Of a stretch of DNA of 33,120 bases, positions 15,100-22,915 are shown in pieces. Source of the stretch: a bacterium (GTDB lineage: Bacteria > Patescibacteriota > Patescibacteriia > 2-12-FULL-60-25); NCBI GenBank assembly GCA_024654265.1, contig JANLIO010000005.1:1-33120 (forward strand). Direction: 5' to 3'. How positions within the stretch are numbered: position 1 is the first letter of the stretch; each line of letters begins with the position of its first letter. The translations under genes were made by a program, and so were the position numbers. The notes beneath the pieces were generated by a model. It ran no database searches. It was not told the origin of the DNA and saw only the letters and a program-made list of their open reading frames with translations.

Positions 15100-15128
15100 T
15101 TTTTAGCTTATTTTGAGCATTTTGTCAA
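15100..15128 (-). promoter_or_regulatory. Promoter of the SGNH hydrolase gene
   Basis: Minus strand: TTGACA (15123-15128), 17-nt spacer, TAAAAA (15100-15105). The transcript has a leader of about 40 nt with AGGAGG 5 nt before the ATG, unlike the leaderless neighbours. Confidence 0.72.
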
Positions 15129-15141
15129 GTAGCCTTATCGT

Positions 15142-15615
15142 TTATTTGTGATACTCCTTCCCTCTCACAATCATCTCTGCACGGTAGAGTTGTTCAAGGA
15201 GGACGATGCGCGCGAGGATGTGGGGGAGTGTTATTTTTCCAAATGAGATGATGTGATTTGCCTGACTGCGAATTTCATCTGAAAGCCCCCATGAGCCTCC
15301 GATGAGGAAGACGAGAGATTCGCCGTTTTGAGACCACGTTTCGATGTTGTGCGAAAGCGTGGCTGAAGGCACCTCTTTTCCGGTTTCATCGAGTGCAATG
15401 ATGATGGCATTTTCTGGGAGTGATTTGAGGAGGGAGTCAGCCTCGGTTTGGAGGGTATTTCCGATATTCGGTTTTGCGGAGTTGGAATGGCCCTCGGGAA
15501 GCTCGATAATGGATACGTTTACAAAAGGTTTAAGGCGCTTTTCATATGATTGAATCGCTTCTTTTTGCCATGGGTCATTTGCCTTACCAATTGCTCGAAT
15601 AATGATCTTTTTCAT
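15142..15615 (-). CDS. rlmH: 23S rRNA pseudouridine-1915 N3-methyltransferase RlmH
   Basis: RlmH is a SPOUT methyltransferase that methylates m3-pseudouridine 1915 in helix 69 of 23S rRNA on the assembled ribosome. At 157 aa it has the family length. The knotted C-terminal half shows AIIIALDETGKEVPSATLS, SLVFLIGGSWGLSDEIR (SAM-binding glycine loop) and ITLPHILARIVLLEQLYRAEMIVRGKEYHK, the conserved end of all RlmH proteins. It is divergent to the 23S gene that holds its target, with overlapping -35 boxes. The -10 TATAAA ends 6 nt before ATG and no Shine-Dalgarno is seen, so the mRNA should be leaderless. Confidence 0.96.
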   Translation of the reverse strand: MKKIIIRAIGKANDPWQKEAIQSYEKRLKPFVNVSIIELPEGHSNSAKPNIGNTLQTEADSLLKSLPENAIIIALDETGKEVPSATLSHNIETWSQNGESLVFLIGGSWGLSDEIRSQANHIISFGKITLPHILARIVLLEQLYRAEMIVRGKEYHK

Positions 15616-15621
15616 ACGAGC

Positions 15622-15650
15622 TTTATATCGTTAAAAGAGACACTTGACAA
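15622..15650 (-). promoter_or_regulatory. Promoter of rlmH (leaderless)
   Basis: Minus strand: TTGTCA (15645-15650), 17-nt spacer, TATAAA (15622-15627), 6 nt to ATG at 15615. The -35 overlaps the -35 of the rRNA promoter (15644-15649) on the other strand. Confidence 0.8.
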
Positions 15651-15672
15651 CAAAGGAGACACGAACTAATAT
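15644..15672 (+). promoter_or_regulatory. Promoter of the 23S-5S rRNA operon
   Basis: TTGACA (15644-15649), 17-nt spacer, TAATAT (15667-15672): close to the sigma-70 consensus. Transcription would begin near 15679, about 260 nt before the mature 23S. Confidence 0.85.
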
Positions 15673-15678
15673 ACCCGC

Positions 15679-15858
15679 ACTTCAACCCATGTCCAGATTT
15701 CGATCTTGGACCTCTGGAGACCGCAAATGCGAAACCACGAATGAGTATTGACTCACACTAAGGCGCAACGGATCTCTAGAAATTAGAGAACCGCTTGGTC
15801 GCCACCAAGTGGTTTTTGTTTCATGCGCGGTGTTGGGGGCGAACCTCGACAACAAAAG
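15679..15858 (+). ncRNA. 23S rRNA leader with hairpins
   Basis: No ORF is credible here. TCTCTA-gaaat-TAGAGA (15773-15789) forms a 6-bp hairpin. Directly after it comes the terminator-like hairpin listed separately. GTCCA / TGGAC (around 15690-15710) may pair. There is no tRNA and no 16S 3' end, so the 23S is not preceded by 16S here. Confidence 0.55.
15790..15820 (+). terminator. Terminator-like hairpin in the rRNA leader (possible attenuator)
   Basis: ACCGCTTGGT (15790-15799), loop CGCC, ACCAAGTGGT (15804-15813), followed by TTTTTGTTT: a 10-bp stem with one G-U pair and a T-run. It lies between the rRNA promoter and the mature 23S, so it would cut off 23S transcription unless passed by antitermination. 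Confidence 0.65.
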
Positions 15859-15892
15859 ATCCATGATGAATAAATATCATACGTACAAGGTA
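15859..15892 (+). other. 23S processing stem, 5' strand (pairs with 19945-19979)
   Basis: ATCCATGATGAATAAATATC and the following bases are nearly the reverse complement of 19945-19979 (TACCTTTGTACGTATGATAC... ATCATGGAT), giving a stem of about 34 bp that encloses the 23S gene: the RNase III-type precursor stem. Confidence 0.85.
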
Positions 15893-16572
15893 TGTAAAAA
15901 GTACCTTGTGTATGTGTCCTTCGGGATGCATGCACAAAATTGAAATAACACGTAAGGGCGTACGGTGAATGGCTAGGTATTGAGAAGCTGATGAAGGACG
16001 TCGCAGCCTGCGATAAGCCTCGGTGAGGTGGCAAGCAACCTATGATCCGGGGATTTCCGAATGGGGAAACCCATCCTAATGAAGTTGGGATACCTACAGC
16101 TGAATATATAGGCTGTATGGGAGGCACCCGGGGAAGTGAAACATCTCAGTACCCGGAGGAAAAGAAACAAACAAATGCGGACCTCTCATCTCTCGCGGAC
16201 TCTTCGGAGATCGCGTTGAGATGAGCTGTCCGTATGCATTCCGTTAGTAGCGGCGAGCGAACACGGAGGAGCCCAAACCATCATCTGTGAACGCGTGAAC
16301 CGAATTGAGCACTTGTGTTTGATGAGGCCGCGCGTGACGAGCTTAGGCTGTCGCAGAAGATGGTGTTGCGGACAACACAATTCCGTAATCCTAAGATTTG
16401 GAGACAATTATTTTCTCTATAGTCGAGTTTCCTGGAAAGGAAAACCAAAGAGGGTGATAGTCCCGTAGATGAAATAGATGTAAAAATTGTAGTGTTGATC
16501 CAGAGTACGACGGAACTCGAGAAATTCCGTCGGAAGCAGCCACGACGATGTGGCAAGGCTAAATACTTCTCA

Positions 16573-16605
<33 letters not shown>

Positions 16606-16670
16606 CTGAAAAGAAGCCCGGGAGGGCGATGAAATAGTATCTGAAACCGTATGCCTACAAAGAGTCAGAG

Positions 16671-16997
16671 TCCCCACACCTTTCAGATTTTGTGATATCA
16701 GAGAAATCTGGTAGCTGTAGATGTATGCATTACTTCTACATTCTCAAAAGTGAAAAAGATGGAAAATTATACAAAGGATTTACGAATGATCTTCGTAAAC
16801 GATTTCAATCTCATCAAACAGGACAAAATGTTTCCACGAGATTGAGAAGGCCGTTTCGGCTTGTATATTATGAAGCGTATTCTTCAAGAGCAGATGCCTT
16901 TAAACGAGAGCAACAGATGAAAAAAACGGCAAAGGCATGGGCGCAGTTGAAAAGAAGAATAGAAAAGAGCATTCAGGAAATCTGAAAGGTGTGGGGA
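16671..16997 (+). mobile_element. Intervening sequence in 23S helix 25 carrying a GIY-YIG ORF
   Basis: The arms at 16671-16690 and 16978-16997 are perfect 20-bp reverse complements (TCCCCACACCTTTCAGATTT and its complement), and the pairs on either side are G-U. They extend the hairpin where E. coli has the short helix-25 loop. The 287-nt interior is filled by an ORF whose TGA lies in the 3' arm. No group I core is seen. Helix 25 is a classical site of bacterial 23S intervening sequences that RNase III removes without religation; whether this is excised is not known. Confidence 0.85.
16725..16985 (+). CDS. GIY-YIG nuclease-domain protein inside 23S rRNA
   Basis: The 86-aa single-domain GIY-YIG protein starts at ATG 16725 (MHYFYILKS), the usual beginning of this small UPF0213/URI-like family; the ORF-track start at 16692 is a GTG inside the insertion with no Shine-Dalgarno. 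Motif equivalents: YFYILKS (GIY), KLYKGFT (YIG), LRKRFQSH with Arg and His, and DAFKREQQMKK with the metal-binding Glu. The RPFRLVYYEAY stretch is also family-typical. All expected active-site positions are present, so it may be an active endonuclease. The terminal third (AWAQLKRRIEKSIQEI) is basic-helical. Role is probably in mobility of the insertion, but that is inferred. Confidence 0.85.
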   Translation: MHYFYILKSEKDGKLYKGFTNDLRKRFQSHQTGQNVSTRLRRPFRLVYYEAYSSRADAFKREQQMKKTAKAWAQLKRRIEKSIQEI

Positions 16998-17496
16998 TGA
17001 TGGCGTTCCTATTGAAGAATGAGCCGACGAGTGATCTCGGTGTTGCAGGTTAAGTTCCTGCGGGAATGAAGCCACAGTGAAAGCGAGCCTGAATAGGGCG
17101 CAAGTAGCACCGAATCGACCCGAAACCCGGCGATCTAACCATGACCAGGGTGAAGTCCGCCGAAAGGCGGATGGAGGCCCGAACCCACGCGCCGTGCAAC
17201 ACGCGGGGATGAGTTGTGGTTAGCGGAGAAATTCCAATCGAGCCGGGTAATAGCTGGTTCTCCCTGAAATATATTTTGGTATAGCGCTGATTAATAGCAT
17301 AACGGGGGTAGAGCACTGAATGGGGTAGGGGGCTTCGGCCTACCTCCTCCAACCAAACTCCGAATACCGTTATGTGTTCCCAGCAGTCAGTCCGTGGGGG
17401 CTAAGCTCCATGTGACAAAAGGGAAACAGCCCAGATCGCAGACTAAGGTCCCTAACTGTATGCTAAGTGTGAAAGGCAGTGGGGCGGCTTAAACAA

Positions 17497-17558
<62 letters not shown>

Positions 17559-18360
17559 TGCCCTGCGCCGAAAACTTACCGGGGCTCAAGCATACGACCG
17601 AAGTCGCGGGCTTCGACATTTATGTCGGAGCGGTAAGGGAGCATTCGCATCGGCGCTGAAGCTATATCGCGAGGTATGGTGGAGCGGTGCGAAGAGAGAA
17701 TGTCGGCATTAGTAACAACAAGACAGGTGAGAATCCTGTCCCCCGTAAGCCCAAGGTTTCCAGGGCAACGAGAATCGCCCCTGGGTTAGTCGGTCCTAAG
17801 GCGAGGCCGAAAGGCGTAGTCGATGGACAGCAGGTTAATATTCCTGCACTACCTTGGTGTTTCGATGGAGAGACGCATTCTTGCATTTTCCGAGAATCTC
17901 GGAATGATTCTTCGGGCGCGAAGGGGTGTGATGTAGGCAAATCCGCATCACGTAAGCCTCGTTGTGAGCGCGAGCCGGCCGTAAGGCTGGCAAGGGAAGA
18001 GAATGGGGTGCCTAGAAAATCTTCTAGAGCTAACACCAAGGTAACCGTACCGGAAACCGACACAGGTGGGCGGGCATAAGTGTGCCAAGGGGTACGAGAG
18101 AAGCATCGTTAAGGAACTCGGCAAAACAGCGACCGTAACTTCGGGATAAGGTCTGGCTGCCGCAAGGTAGCCCGCAGCTAAAGACGCCAACCGACTGTTT
18201 ACCAAAAACACAGCTCCCTGCTAAACCGCAAGGTGATGTATAGGGGGTGATGCCTGGCCAGTGTCAGAACGTTAAGCGGAGAGGTTAGACGACTTCGGTC
18301 GTCAAAGCTTTGAAGTCAAGCGCTGATGAACGCCGGCGATAACTATAATCGTCCTAAGGT

Positions 18361-18706
18361 GAATATCCACGTTGCCTTAGTGAGGTGAGAGCCCTCCTTT
18401 GAACTTCATTTTTGCCAATGAAGAGGTAGAAGAAAATTTGGCTATATGCTGGAATCCCTGAGTATCTTAAGCGACTCGGATAATCATTTTGATTATCCAG
18501 TAATACGGCTTTAAGTGCAGGCAATCAGCAGGAAAGACTGAAATGAATCACCGGATCAATTGGATCCATGTTTATTTCAGAATCCTCAGAGACTACACGC
18601 CAAACTCCAAGACAACTTGGATGAAGATATAGTCCGAACTGCATGGCGACATGCAGAGTCTGATTTGGAACATCAGACCGATTCAAGCAGATCGTAACAA
18701 TATTCG
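18361..18706 (+). ncRNA. Group I intron at 23S position L1931 (no ORF)
   Basis: The 346-nt insertion follows CCTAAGGT and precedes AGCGAAATTCC (E. coli numbering U1931/A1932). P1 is visible: 5' exon CTAAGGT pairs with the internal guide GCCTTAG, leaving the U-G wobble expected at the 5' splice site, and the intron ends in G. The core shows CAATCAGCAGG (Q-like), CTCAGAGACTACACG (R-like) and AAGATATAGTCC (S-like), the P7/P3 elements. No ORF longer than a few dozen codons lies in it, so a homing endonuclease is absent. Confidence 0.9.
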
Positions 18707-19254
18707 AGCGAAATTCCTTGTCGGGTGAGTTCCGACCCGCACGAATGGCATAACGAGTTGGCGACTGTCTTGACGATGCACTCGGTGAAATTGCAATTGA
18801 GGTGAAGATGCCTTGTACGCGCAGTGGGACGAAAAGACCCCGTGAAGCTTTACTATAGCTTGATATTGAGTTGTGGCTTAGCATGTTCAGCATAGGTGGG
18901 AGCCTTCGGGCAACAGTGAGATACCACCCTTGCCCTGTTACAACCCTTATCCCTACCCGTGAAACCGGGGAGGGAGACAGTATCTGGTGGGTAGTTTAAC
19001 TGGGGCGGTTGCCTCCTAAAGAGTAACGGAGGCGTTCACAAAGGTCAGCTAGGTGCGGATGGAAATCGCATCGATACCGCAATGGGAAAAGCTGGCTTAA
19101 CTGCAAGACCTACAAGTCGAGCAGATGGGAAACCAGGACATAGTGATCCGACCGTACGATATCGGACGGCGGAAGCTCAACGGATAAAAGCTACTCCGGG
19201 GATAACAGGCTGATCTCCCCCAAGAGTCCACATCGACGGGGAGGTTTGGCACCT

Positions 19255-19549
19255 TAATATCGGGGTGCTACAGGAGTGATCCTGTACCAAAAATTCGGCT
19301 TATAACGGTGAAACCGTAAGTGATTATGTGGTTCTAAAATCACACGGCAATACCGTGGGAAGTCCTCCGACAACAGTTGGAGTGACCCCGTAACGACTGA
19401 TCCGAAAGGAAAGAGTTCTGATGAAAAATCAGGGCTAACACGCCGACTCTTATCAACAAAATCGAGACTATGCCGAACAGGGCTACGGTCCGAGATAAGA
19501 AGAAGATATAGTCTGATCCTGTGAGAAATTACAGAAAAATAACCGACAG
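19255..19549 (+). ncRNA. Group I intron at 23S position L2500 (no ORF)
   Basis: The 295-nt insertion splits GGCACCT from CGATGTCGG in the peptidyl-transferase loop, i.e. after U2500. P1: exon GCACCU pairs with guide GGGTGC with U-G at the splice site; the intron ends in G at 19549. Core motifs include GAGACTATGCCGAACAGGG and AAGATATAGTCTGATCC (P7 strands). The intron has no ORF. Removal is essential for a working ribosome because m2A2503 and neighbours in the PTC are only 3 nt away. Confidence 0.9.
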
Positions 19550-19595
<46 letters not shown>

Positions 19596-19609
19596 TTGGC
19601 TGTTCGCCA

Positions 19610-19661
<52 letters not shown>

Positions 19662-19944
19662 CTGTCTACTGCGCGCGTGGAATTTTGAGGAGACGGATCT
19701 CTAGTACGAGAGGACCGAGATTCACGAACCTCTGGTGTACCGGCTGTTCCACCAGGAGCATCGCCGGGTAGCTAGGTTCGGTACGGATAAACGCTGAAAG
19801 CATATAAGCGTGAAGCCGTCTCCAAGATGAGAATTCATTTGAGGGCCCTTCGAGACGAGGAGGTCGATAGGCCGTACGTGTAAGGCGCGTGAGCGCTTAA
19901 GCGGAGCGGTACTAATAGCCCAATGTTATTTCTTCACAATTTAC

Positions 19945-19979
19945 TACCTTTGTACGTATGATACTTGTTCATCATGGAT
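19945..19979 (+). other. 23S processing stem, 3' strand
   Basis: Complementary to 15859-15892 (see there). It lies 14 nt downstream of the mature 23S end. Confidence 0.85.
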
Positions 19980-20039
19980 AAAAAGCTTAAGAATCGGGAA
20001 TTTTTTCAAGATCTTCTATAAATAGAGATCGTGATGAAT

Positions 20040-20159
20040 TCCCGGTGGCTGAAGCGGTGAAGATACACCCGTTCCCATTCCGAACACGGCAGTTAAGCTC
20101 ACCAGCAGTGATGGTACTTGGGGTAAACCAACCCCTGGGAGAGTAACCCGTTGCCGGAC
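20040..20159 (+). rRNA. rrf: 5S ribosomal RNA
   Basis: About 120 nt. Helix I pairs CCGGTG with TGCCGG (with G-U pairs). Loop regions read CACCCGTTCCCATTCCGAACACGG and AAGCTCACCAGCAGTGATGGTACT, the 5S consensus. It is 108 nt after 23S, in the same transcript. CGGGAATT upstream (around 19998) pairs with AATTCCCG at the 5S 5' end, likely a processing stem. Ends are approximate. Confidence 0.93.
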
Positions 20160-20164
20160 CATAG

Positions 20165-20193
20165 AACCTCAACAGAAATGTTGGGGTTTTTTG
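20165..20193 (+). terminator. rRNA operon terminator
   Basis: AACCTCAAC, loop AGAAAT, GTTGGGGTT, then TTTTG: 9-bp stem with one G-U pair and a T-run, a few nt after 5S. Confidence 0.88.
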
Positions 20194-20215
20194 TTTGGGG
20201 ATTACTTCGAAAATG

Positions 20216-21193
20216 CTAGGCTTCTCGTATGATTTCGAAGCCGTTGAAACTGCCGGCGAGAGCGAGGCCTATGATTTTTCCGGAGCAGATTTTTTTTGAG
20301 CGTATTTGAGATGCAATTTCGTTGATTGTCGCTCCGGATCCCACGACATCATCGATGAGGAGGATGTTTTTAAAGGTTTTTGTTTCCTCAACCACCATTG
20401 ATTGCTGGGCATTTTCAATACGTTCATCAAGTTTTGAAAGTGTTTTTTGAGGAACGATAATCGGCGTTCGAATCTTAGTAATTTTCATTGATGGTACAGA
20501 CAGGCGCAGTTGATTCTCTAGTTCCTTTAAGAATTGAACTTTTCGTTGGACGGTGTGTGGGATAAATCCAATGGCATCAATCTTGTGCCGTTTTATTGTA
20601 TCTAGAATACGATCATGCACTTCTTTCGCAATTATATTCATAAGTGTATGACTTTGACTCTGTTTTGCGTACAAAATGAGCTCGCCGAGCTTCGTCTTTC
20701 CAAAACGTTCAATTGTATAGAATTCAAGGTAATACAATTCGTCTAGATAAACGATTGGGAATGTTTGTTTGATTTTACGCAAACCATTAATAAGACCATT
20801 TTCTTTGTACGTATCAAATTTTTTTACGCTTGTAACGTATTCGGTTGATGTTTTTACCGGATCAATTTTTCTCACATCGCACCATCTGATGAATGCCTTA
20901 ATTCCAGTTTGCAATTCACCGCTTGGTGTAATCTTTAAGAAATTTTCATTAATGAATCGTTCAATTTGAGGATCAAATGAGTAATGCTTTTGAATTTCAG
21001 ATGTACGCACAACACTATAAAAAACTTTTGGTGGCGTGCCTTGTTTTTTCAATATTCCATTTTCAACAAGTTTAGAGAGATGTCGAAAAACCGCAGGTGG
21101 TGTCAGTCCAATATGGGCAATAATATCCTTGGGGGATACTTGTTGCTGTGTTGAAATAAATTCAATAATTCGGTCTTTTGTCTGCGTCTTCAT
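20216..21193 (-). CDS. Winged-HTH/phosphoribosyltransferase fusion
   Basis: The 325-aa protein has two domains. Residues 1-65 are a winged helix of the ArsR/MarR kind (RIIEFISTQQQVSPKDIIAHIGLTPPAVFRHLSKLVENGILKK). Residues about 200-320 are a ComF/type I phosphoribosyltransferase: NILLIDDVVGSGATINEIA (276-294) is the PRPP loop with the Asp-Asp pair. The middle is unassigned. It might sense a nucleotide or PRPP and control its own gene: a perfect 7-bp inverted repeat covers its promoter. Alternative: a competence-related ComF-like protein. No Shine-Dalgarno; the -10 ends 8 nt before ATG. Terminator of 5S is bidirectional with its 3' end. Confidence 0.85.
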   Translation of the reverse strand: MKTQTKDRIIEFISTQQQVSPKDIIAHIGLTPPAVFRHLSKLVENGILKKQGTPPKVFYSVVRTSEIQKHYSFDPQIERFINENFLKITPSGELQTGIKAFIRWCDVRKIDPVKTSTEYVTSVKKFDTYKENGLINGLRKIKQTFPIVYLDELYYLEFYTIERFGKTKLGELILYAKQSQSHTLMNIIAKEVHDRILDTIKRHKIDAIGFIPHTVQRKVQFLKELENQLRLSVPSMKITKIRTPIIVPQKTLSKLDERIENAQQSMVVEETKTFKNILLIDDVVGSGATINEIASQIRSKKICSGKIIGLALAGSFNGFEIIREA

Positions 21194-21200
21194 GTATATA

Positions 21201-21230
21201 TAGTATACTGTGTACTATATACTATGTCAA
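21201..21230 (-). promoter_or_regulatory. Promoter and probable auto-operator of the HTH-PRT gene
   Basis: Minus strand: TTGACA (21225-21230), 17 nt, TATACT (21202-21207), 8 nt to the ATG. The inverted repeat TAGTATA (21201-21207) / TATACTA (21218-21224), with a 10-nt spacer, covers the -10 and most of the spacer. It is placed where a repressor would block RNA polymerase. Confidence 0.8.
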
Positions 21231-21240
21231 GATGTATGTC

Positions 21241-21445
21241 GTTCATAGCCAGAATTTATATATAAAAAAACGTTCAATTTTGAAGTTTTGTGTATTATGC
21301 GCTTGATCCTAGAAGTACGATCTCACTCTATTTTAAAAAATATCCAAAAGATAGACCAAGTTTCTCTGTAATATCTATCCAACGTCACAATTCGCGGAAA
21401 CGAATGATGAATTTGGATTGATCCGCCAAAAGGGTTTTTTGGCGG
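21241..21445. other. AT-rich intergenic stretch with a hairpin near its end
   Basis: No gene recognised. CCGCCAAAA (21423-21431), loop GGGTT, TTTTGGCGG (21437-21445) is a perfect 9-bp stem lying just downstream of the lipoprotein stop on the minus strand; the T-run after it on that strand is absent, so terminator function is uncertain. Confidence 0.45.
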
Positions 21446-21461
21446 TAAGGAAATGAATGAA

Positions 21462-21923
21462 CTAGAGGTGAGCAACAGGGGATTTGATGTGAAGGCATGG
21501 ATTTTGCGCGAAAAGTCGTGCGATTGTTTCCATCATGTCTGCACGGGAGTAGACGAGTGGAAGGTCGTTACTACCAACCTGTTGCATGAACAGGAGGCGT
21601 GGAATGAGCGGATAGTCGCTTGAACTGTAGGATTTACACGATTCTATTGATCGTGAGATCTTCGGCTGATTGAGGGAAAGAGATATTTCGCCGTCATCTG
21701 GGTGACATTGATACTCAATTCTGCTAAAGAAAAGCTCAAAATCGTTGAGTTTGATGACCATATACGGCCCGCCGAGTTTGAAACTGTGCCCAGGAGTGCA
21801 TATTTGGACACCGAGCTGTTCTTCCTTTGCTGGATTTTTGGCAGGAACAGGTTCCCGTCTCATCGGCGTTTGCGAACAACCGGCGATGAGGTAAATTGCG
21901 AAAAATTTCCTGAAACGACTCAT
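21462..21923 (-). CDS. Small lipoprotein (153 aa)
   Basis: The N-terminus MSRFRKFFAIYLIAGCSQTP is a type II signal peptide with lipobox LIAGC (Cys at 16). The mature part is unrecognised: it has six more Cys and beta-rich stretches (GGPYMVIKLNDFELFFSRIEYQCHPDDGEISLSLN). AAAGGAGGATCC is an excellent Shine-Dalgarno, so this mRNA has a leader, unlike several neighbours. No clear promoter could be fixed. It stands divergent to the beta-helix gene. Confidence 0.8.
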   Translation of the reverse strand: MSRFRKFFAIYLIAGCSQTPMRREPVPAKNPAKEEQLGVQICTPGHSFKLGGPYMVIKLNDFELFFSRIEYQCHPDDGEISLSLNQPKISRSIESCKSYSSSDYPLIPRLLFMQQVGSNDLPLVYSRADMMETIARLFAQNPCLHIKSPVAHL

Positions 21924-22069
21924 GGATCCTCCTTTGAATGTGCTTTTTTGATCTTAACAGGGTAATCCTGCAGAGGAAAGCGAGGACTCCTTGGCATTGA
22001 AGATTACATGGGCGTCTGTTTAGGCCACTTATGGCAACAAACATCAGATGATAGGAATTTTTTCAGAGG

Positions 22070-22098
22070 TTGAAAATATATATCAATATCGGTAAGAT
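22070..22098 (+). promoter_or_regulatory. Promoter of the beta-helix gene
   Basis: TTGAAA (22070-22075), 17 nt, TAAGAT (22093-22098), followed by a leader of about 27 nt with AAGGAGG and ATG at 22132. Confidence 0.75.
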
Positions 22099-22131
22099 CT
22101 TTTTGCATTTCGCGCCTTTAAGGAGGACAGG

Positions 22132-22821
22132 ATGAGCGTACTAAATCAGAGACTGTTTCGTGGTCCGAAAGGATCTGATGTGCTTCGATTCTTGAAATCA
22201 AGAGAAGAACCATGGGATGCACTTGAAAGACTTGCGATTTTGATGGAATCCTTCAGAAATAGATCAAAAGGCCAGCGAAAGCCACCTAAATGGGAGCTAT
22301 TGCGTCGTTTGGAGTCTACATTGCTTGATAACCATAAGGGGGCTGTGGATATCGTGGGGGCAGCTCGAGTCTTTGGTGGAGAAGGGCTCAAATCTGATAG
22401 CTCAGTATACATAAAAGGCCCCATTTTTCTGGGAAAAAATGTAGTATTGCGCGCCGGTGTTGTTATCACTGGGCCTTGCTATATCGGAGACGGAGTTAAG
22501 ATCGGCCATAACTGCCGAGTGAAGGACACAATTGTTTTGGATAGATCGGAACTTGTGTTTGGAACACACTTGTCTGGTTGTGTCATTGGTAGGAACGTTC
22601 GCTTGGACAAGGGCGTTCAGATCGCTGATAGTCCGATTCCTGATTGGTTCCTGCAACGATATCCTTCGCTCTCATCATATGGGGCGGCAATTGGTGATGA
22701 CACAATTCTGGAACCAGGGGCATTACTTGGGTCTGGGGCTGTCCTTCTACCTAGGACTCACATGGAGCTTGGGACGAAGCGACGGCCTTCCGGGATTTAT
22801 TCCGGAAGAATAACAGACTGA
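22132..22821 (+). CDS. Left-handed beta-helix (hexapeptide) protein
   Basis: This 229-aa protein has hexapeptide repeats from about residue 88: SVYIKGPIFLGKNVVLRAGVVITGPCYIGDGVKIGHNCRVKDTIVLD and CVIGRNVRLDKGVQIADS, then AAIGDDTILEPGALLGSGAVLLPRT. The pattern is that of the GlmU/glucose-1-phosphate thymidylyltransferase C-terminal domain or a sugar acyltransferase. The N-terminal ~75 residues (helical, FLKSREEPWDALERLAILMESF) do not form a Rossmann-type nucleotidyltransferase, so this is not a full GlmU. A role in nucleotide-sugar acylation or carrier chemistry is possible but not shown. Strong Shine-Dalgarno AAGGAGGACAGG. Confidence 0.78.
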   Translation: MSVLNQRLFRGPKGSDVLRFLKSREEPWDALERLAILMESFRNRSKGQRKPPKWELLRRLESTLLDNHKGAVDIVGAARVFGGEGLKSDSSVYIKGPIFLGKNVVLRAGVVITGPCYIGDGVKIGHNCRVKDTIVLDRSELVFGTHLSGCVIGRNVRLDKGVQIADSPIPDWFLQRYPSLSSYGAAIGDDTILEPGALLGSGAVLLPRTHMELGTKRRPSGIYSGRITD

Positions 22822-22836
22822 TAACAATCTTCTTCT

Positions 22837-22867
22837 AAGAGCCACTCACGAATAGTGGCTCTTCTGT
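22837..22867 (+). terminator. Intrinsic terminator
   Basis: AAGAGCCACT, loop CACGAAT, AGTGGCTCTT: perfect 10-bp stem, followed by CTGTTATAAT, which overlaps the next extended -10. T-run is weak. Confidence 0.8.
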
Positions 22868-22873
22868 TATAAT
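22865..22873 (+). promoter_or_regulatory. Extended -10 promoter of the 51-aa ORF
   Basis: TGTTATAAT is a perfect extended -10; the -35 area is inside the terminator and not consensus. The leader would be about 36 nt. Confidence 0.6.
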
Positions 22874-22915
22874 GAAATCAGAAATTTGAGCTGGAAAAAT
22901 CGCTGGTGAATATTT

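Noticed and set aside
16671-16997. Group I intron in the helix-25 insertion
   Set aside because: The interior is nearly all coding sequence; I see no P1/guide pairing or P7-like motifs, unlike the L1931 and L2500 insertions.
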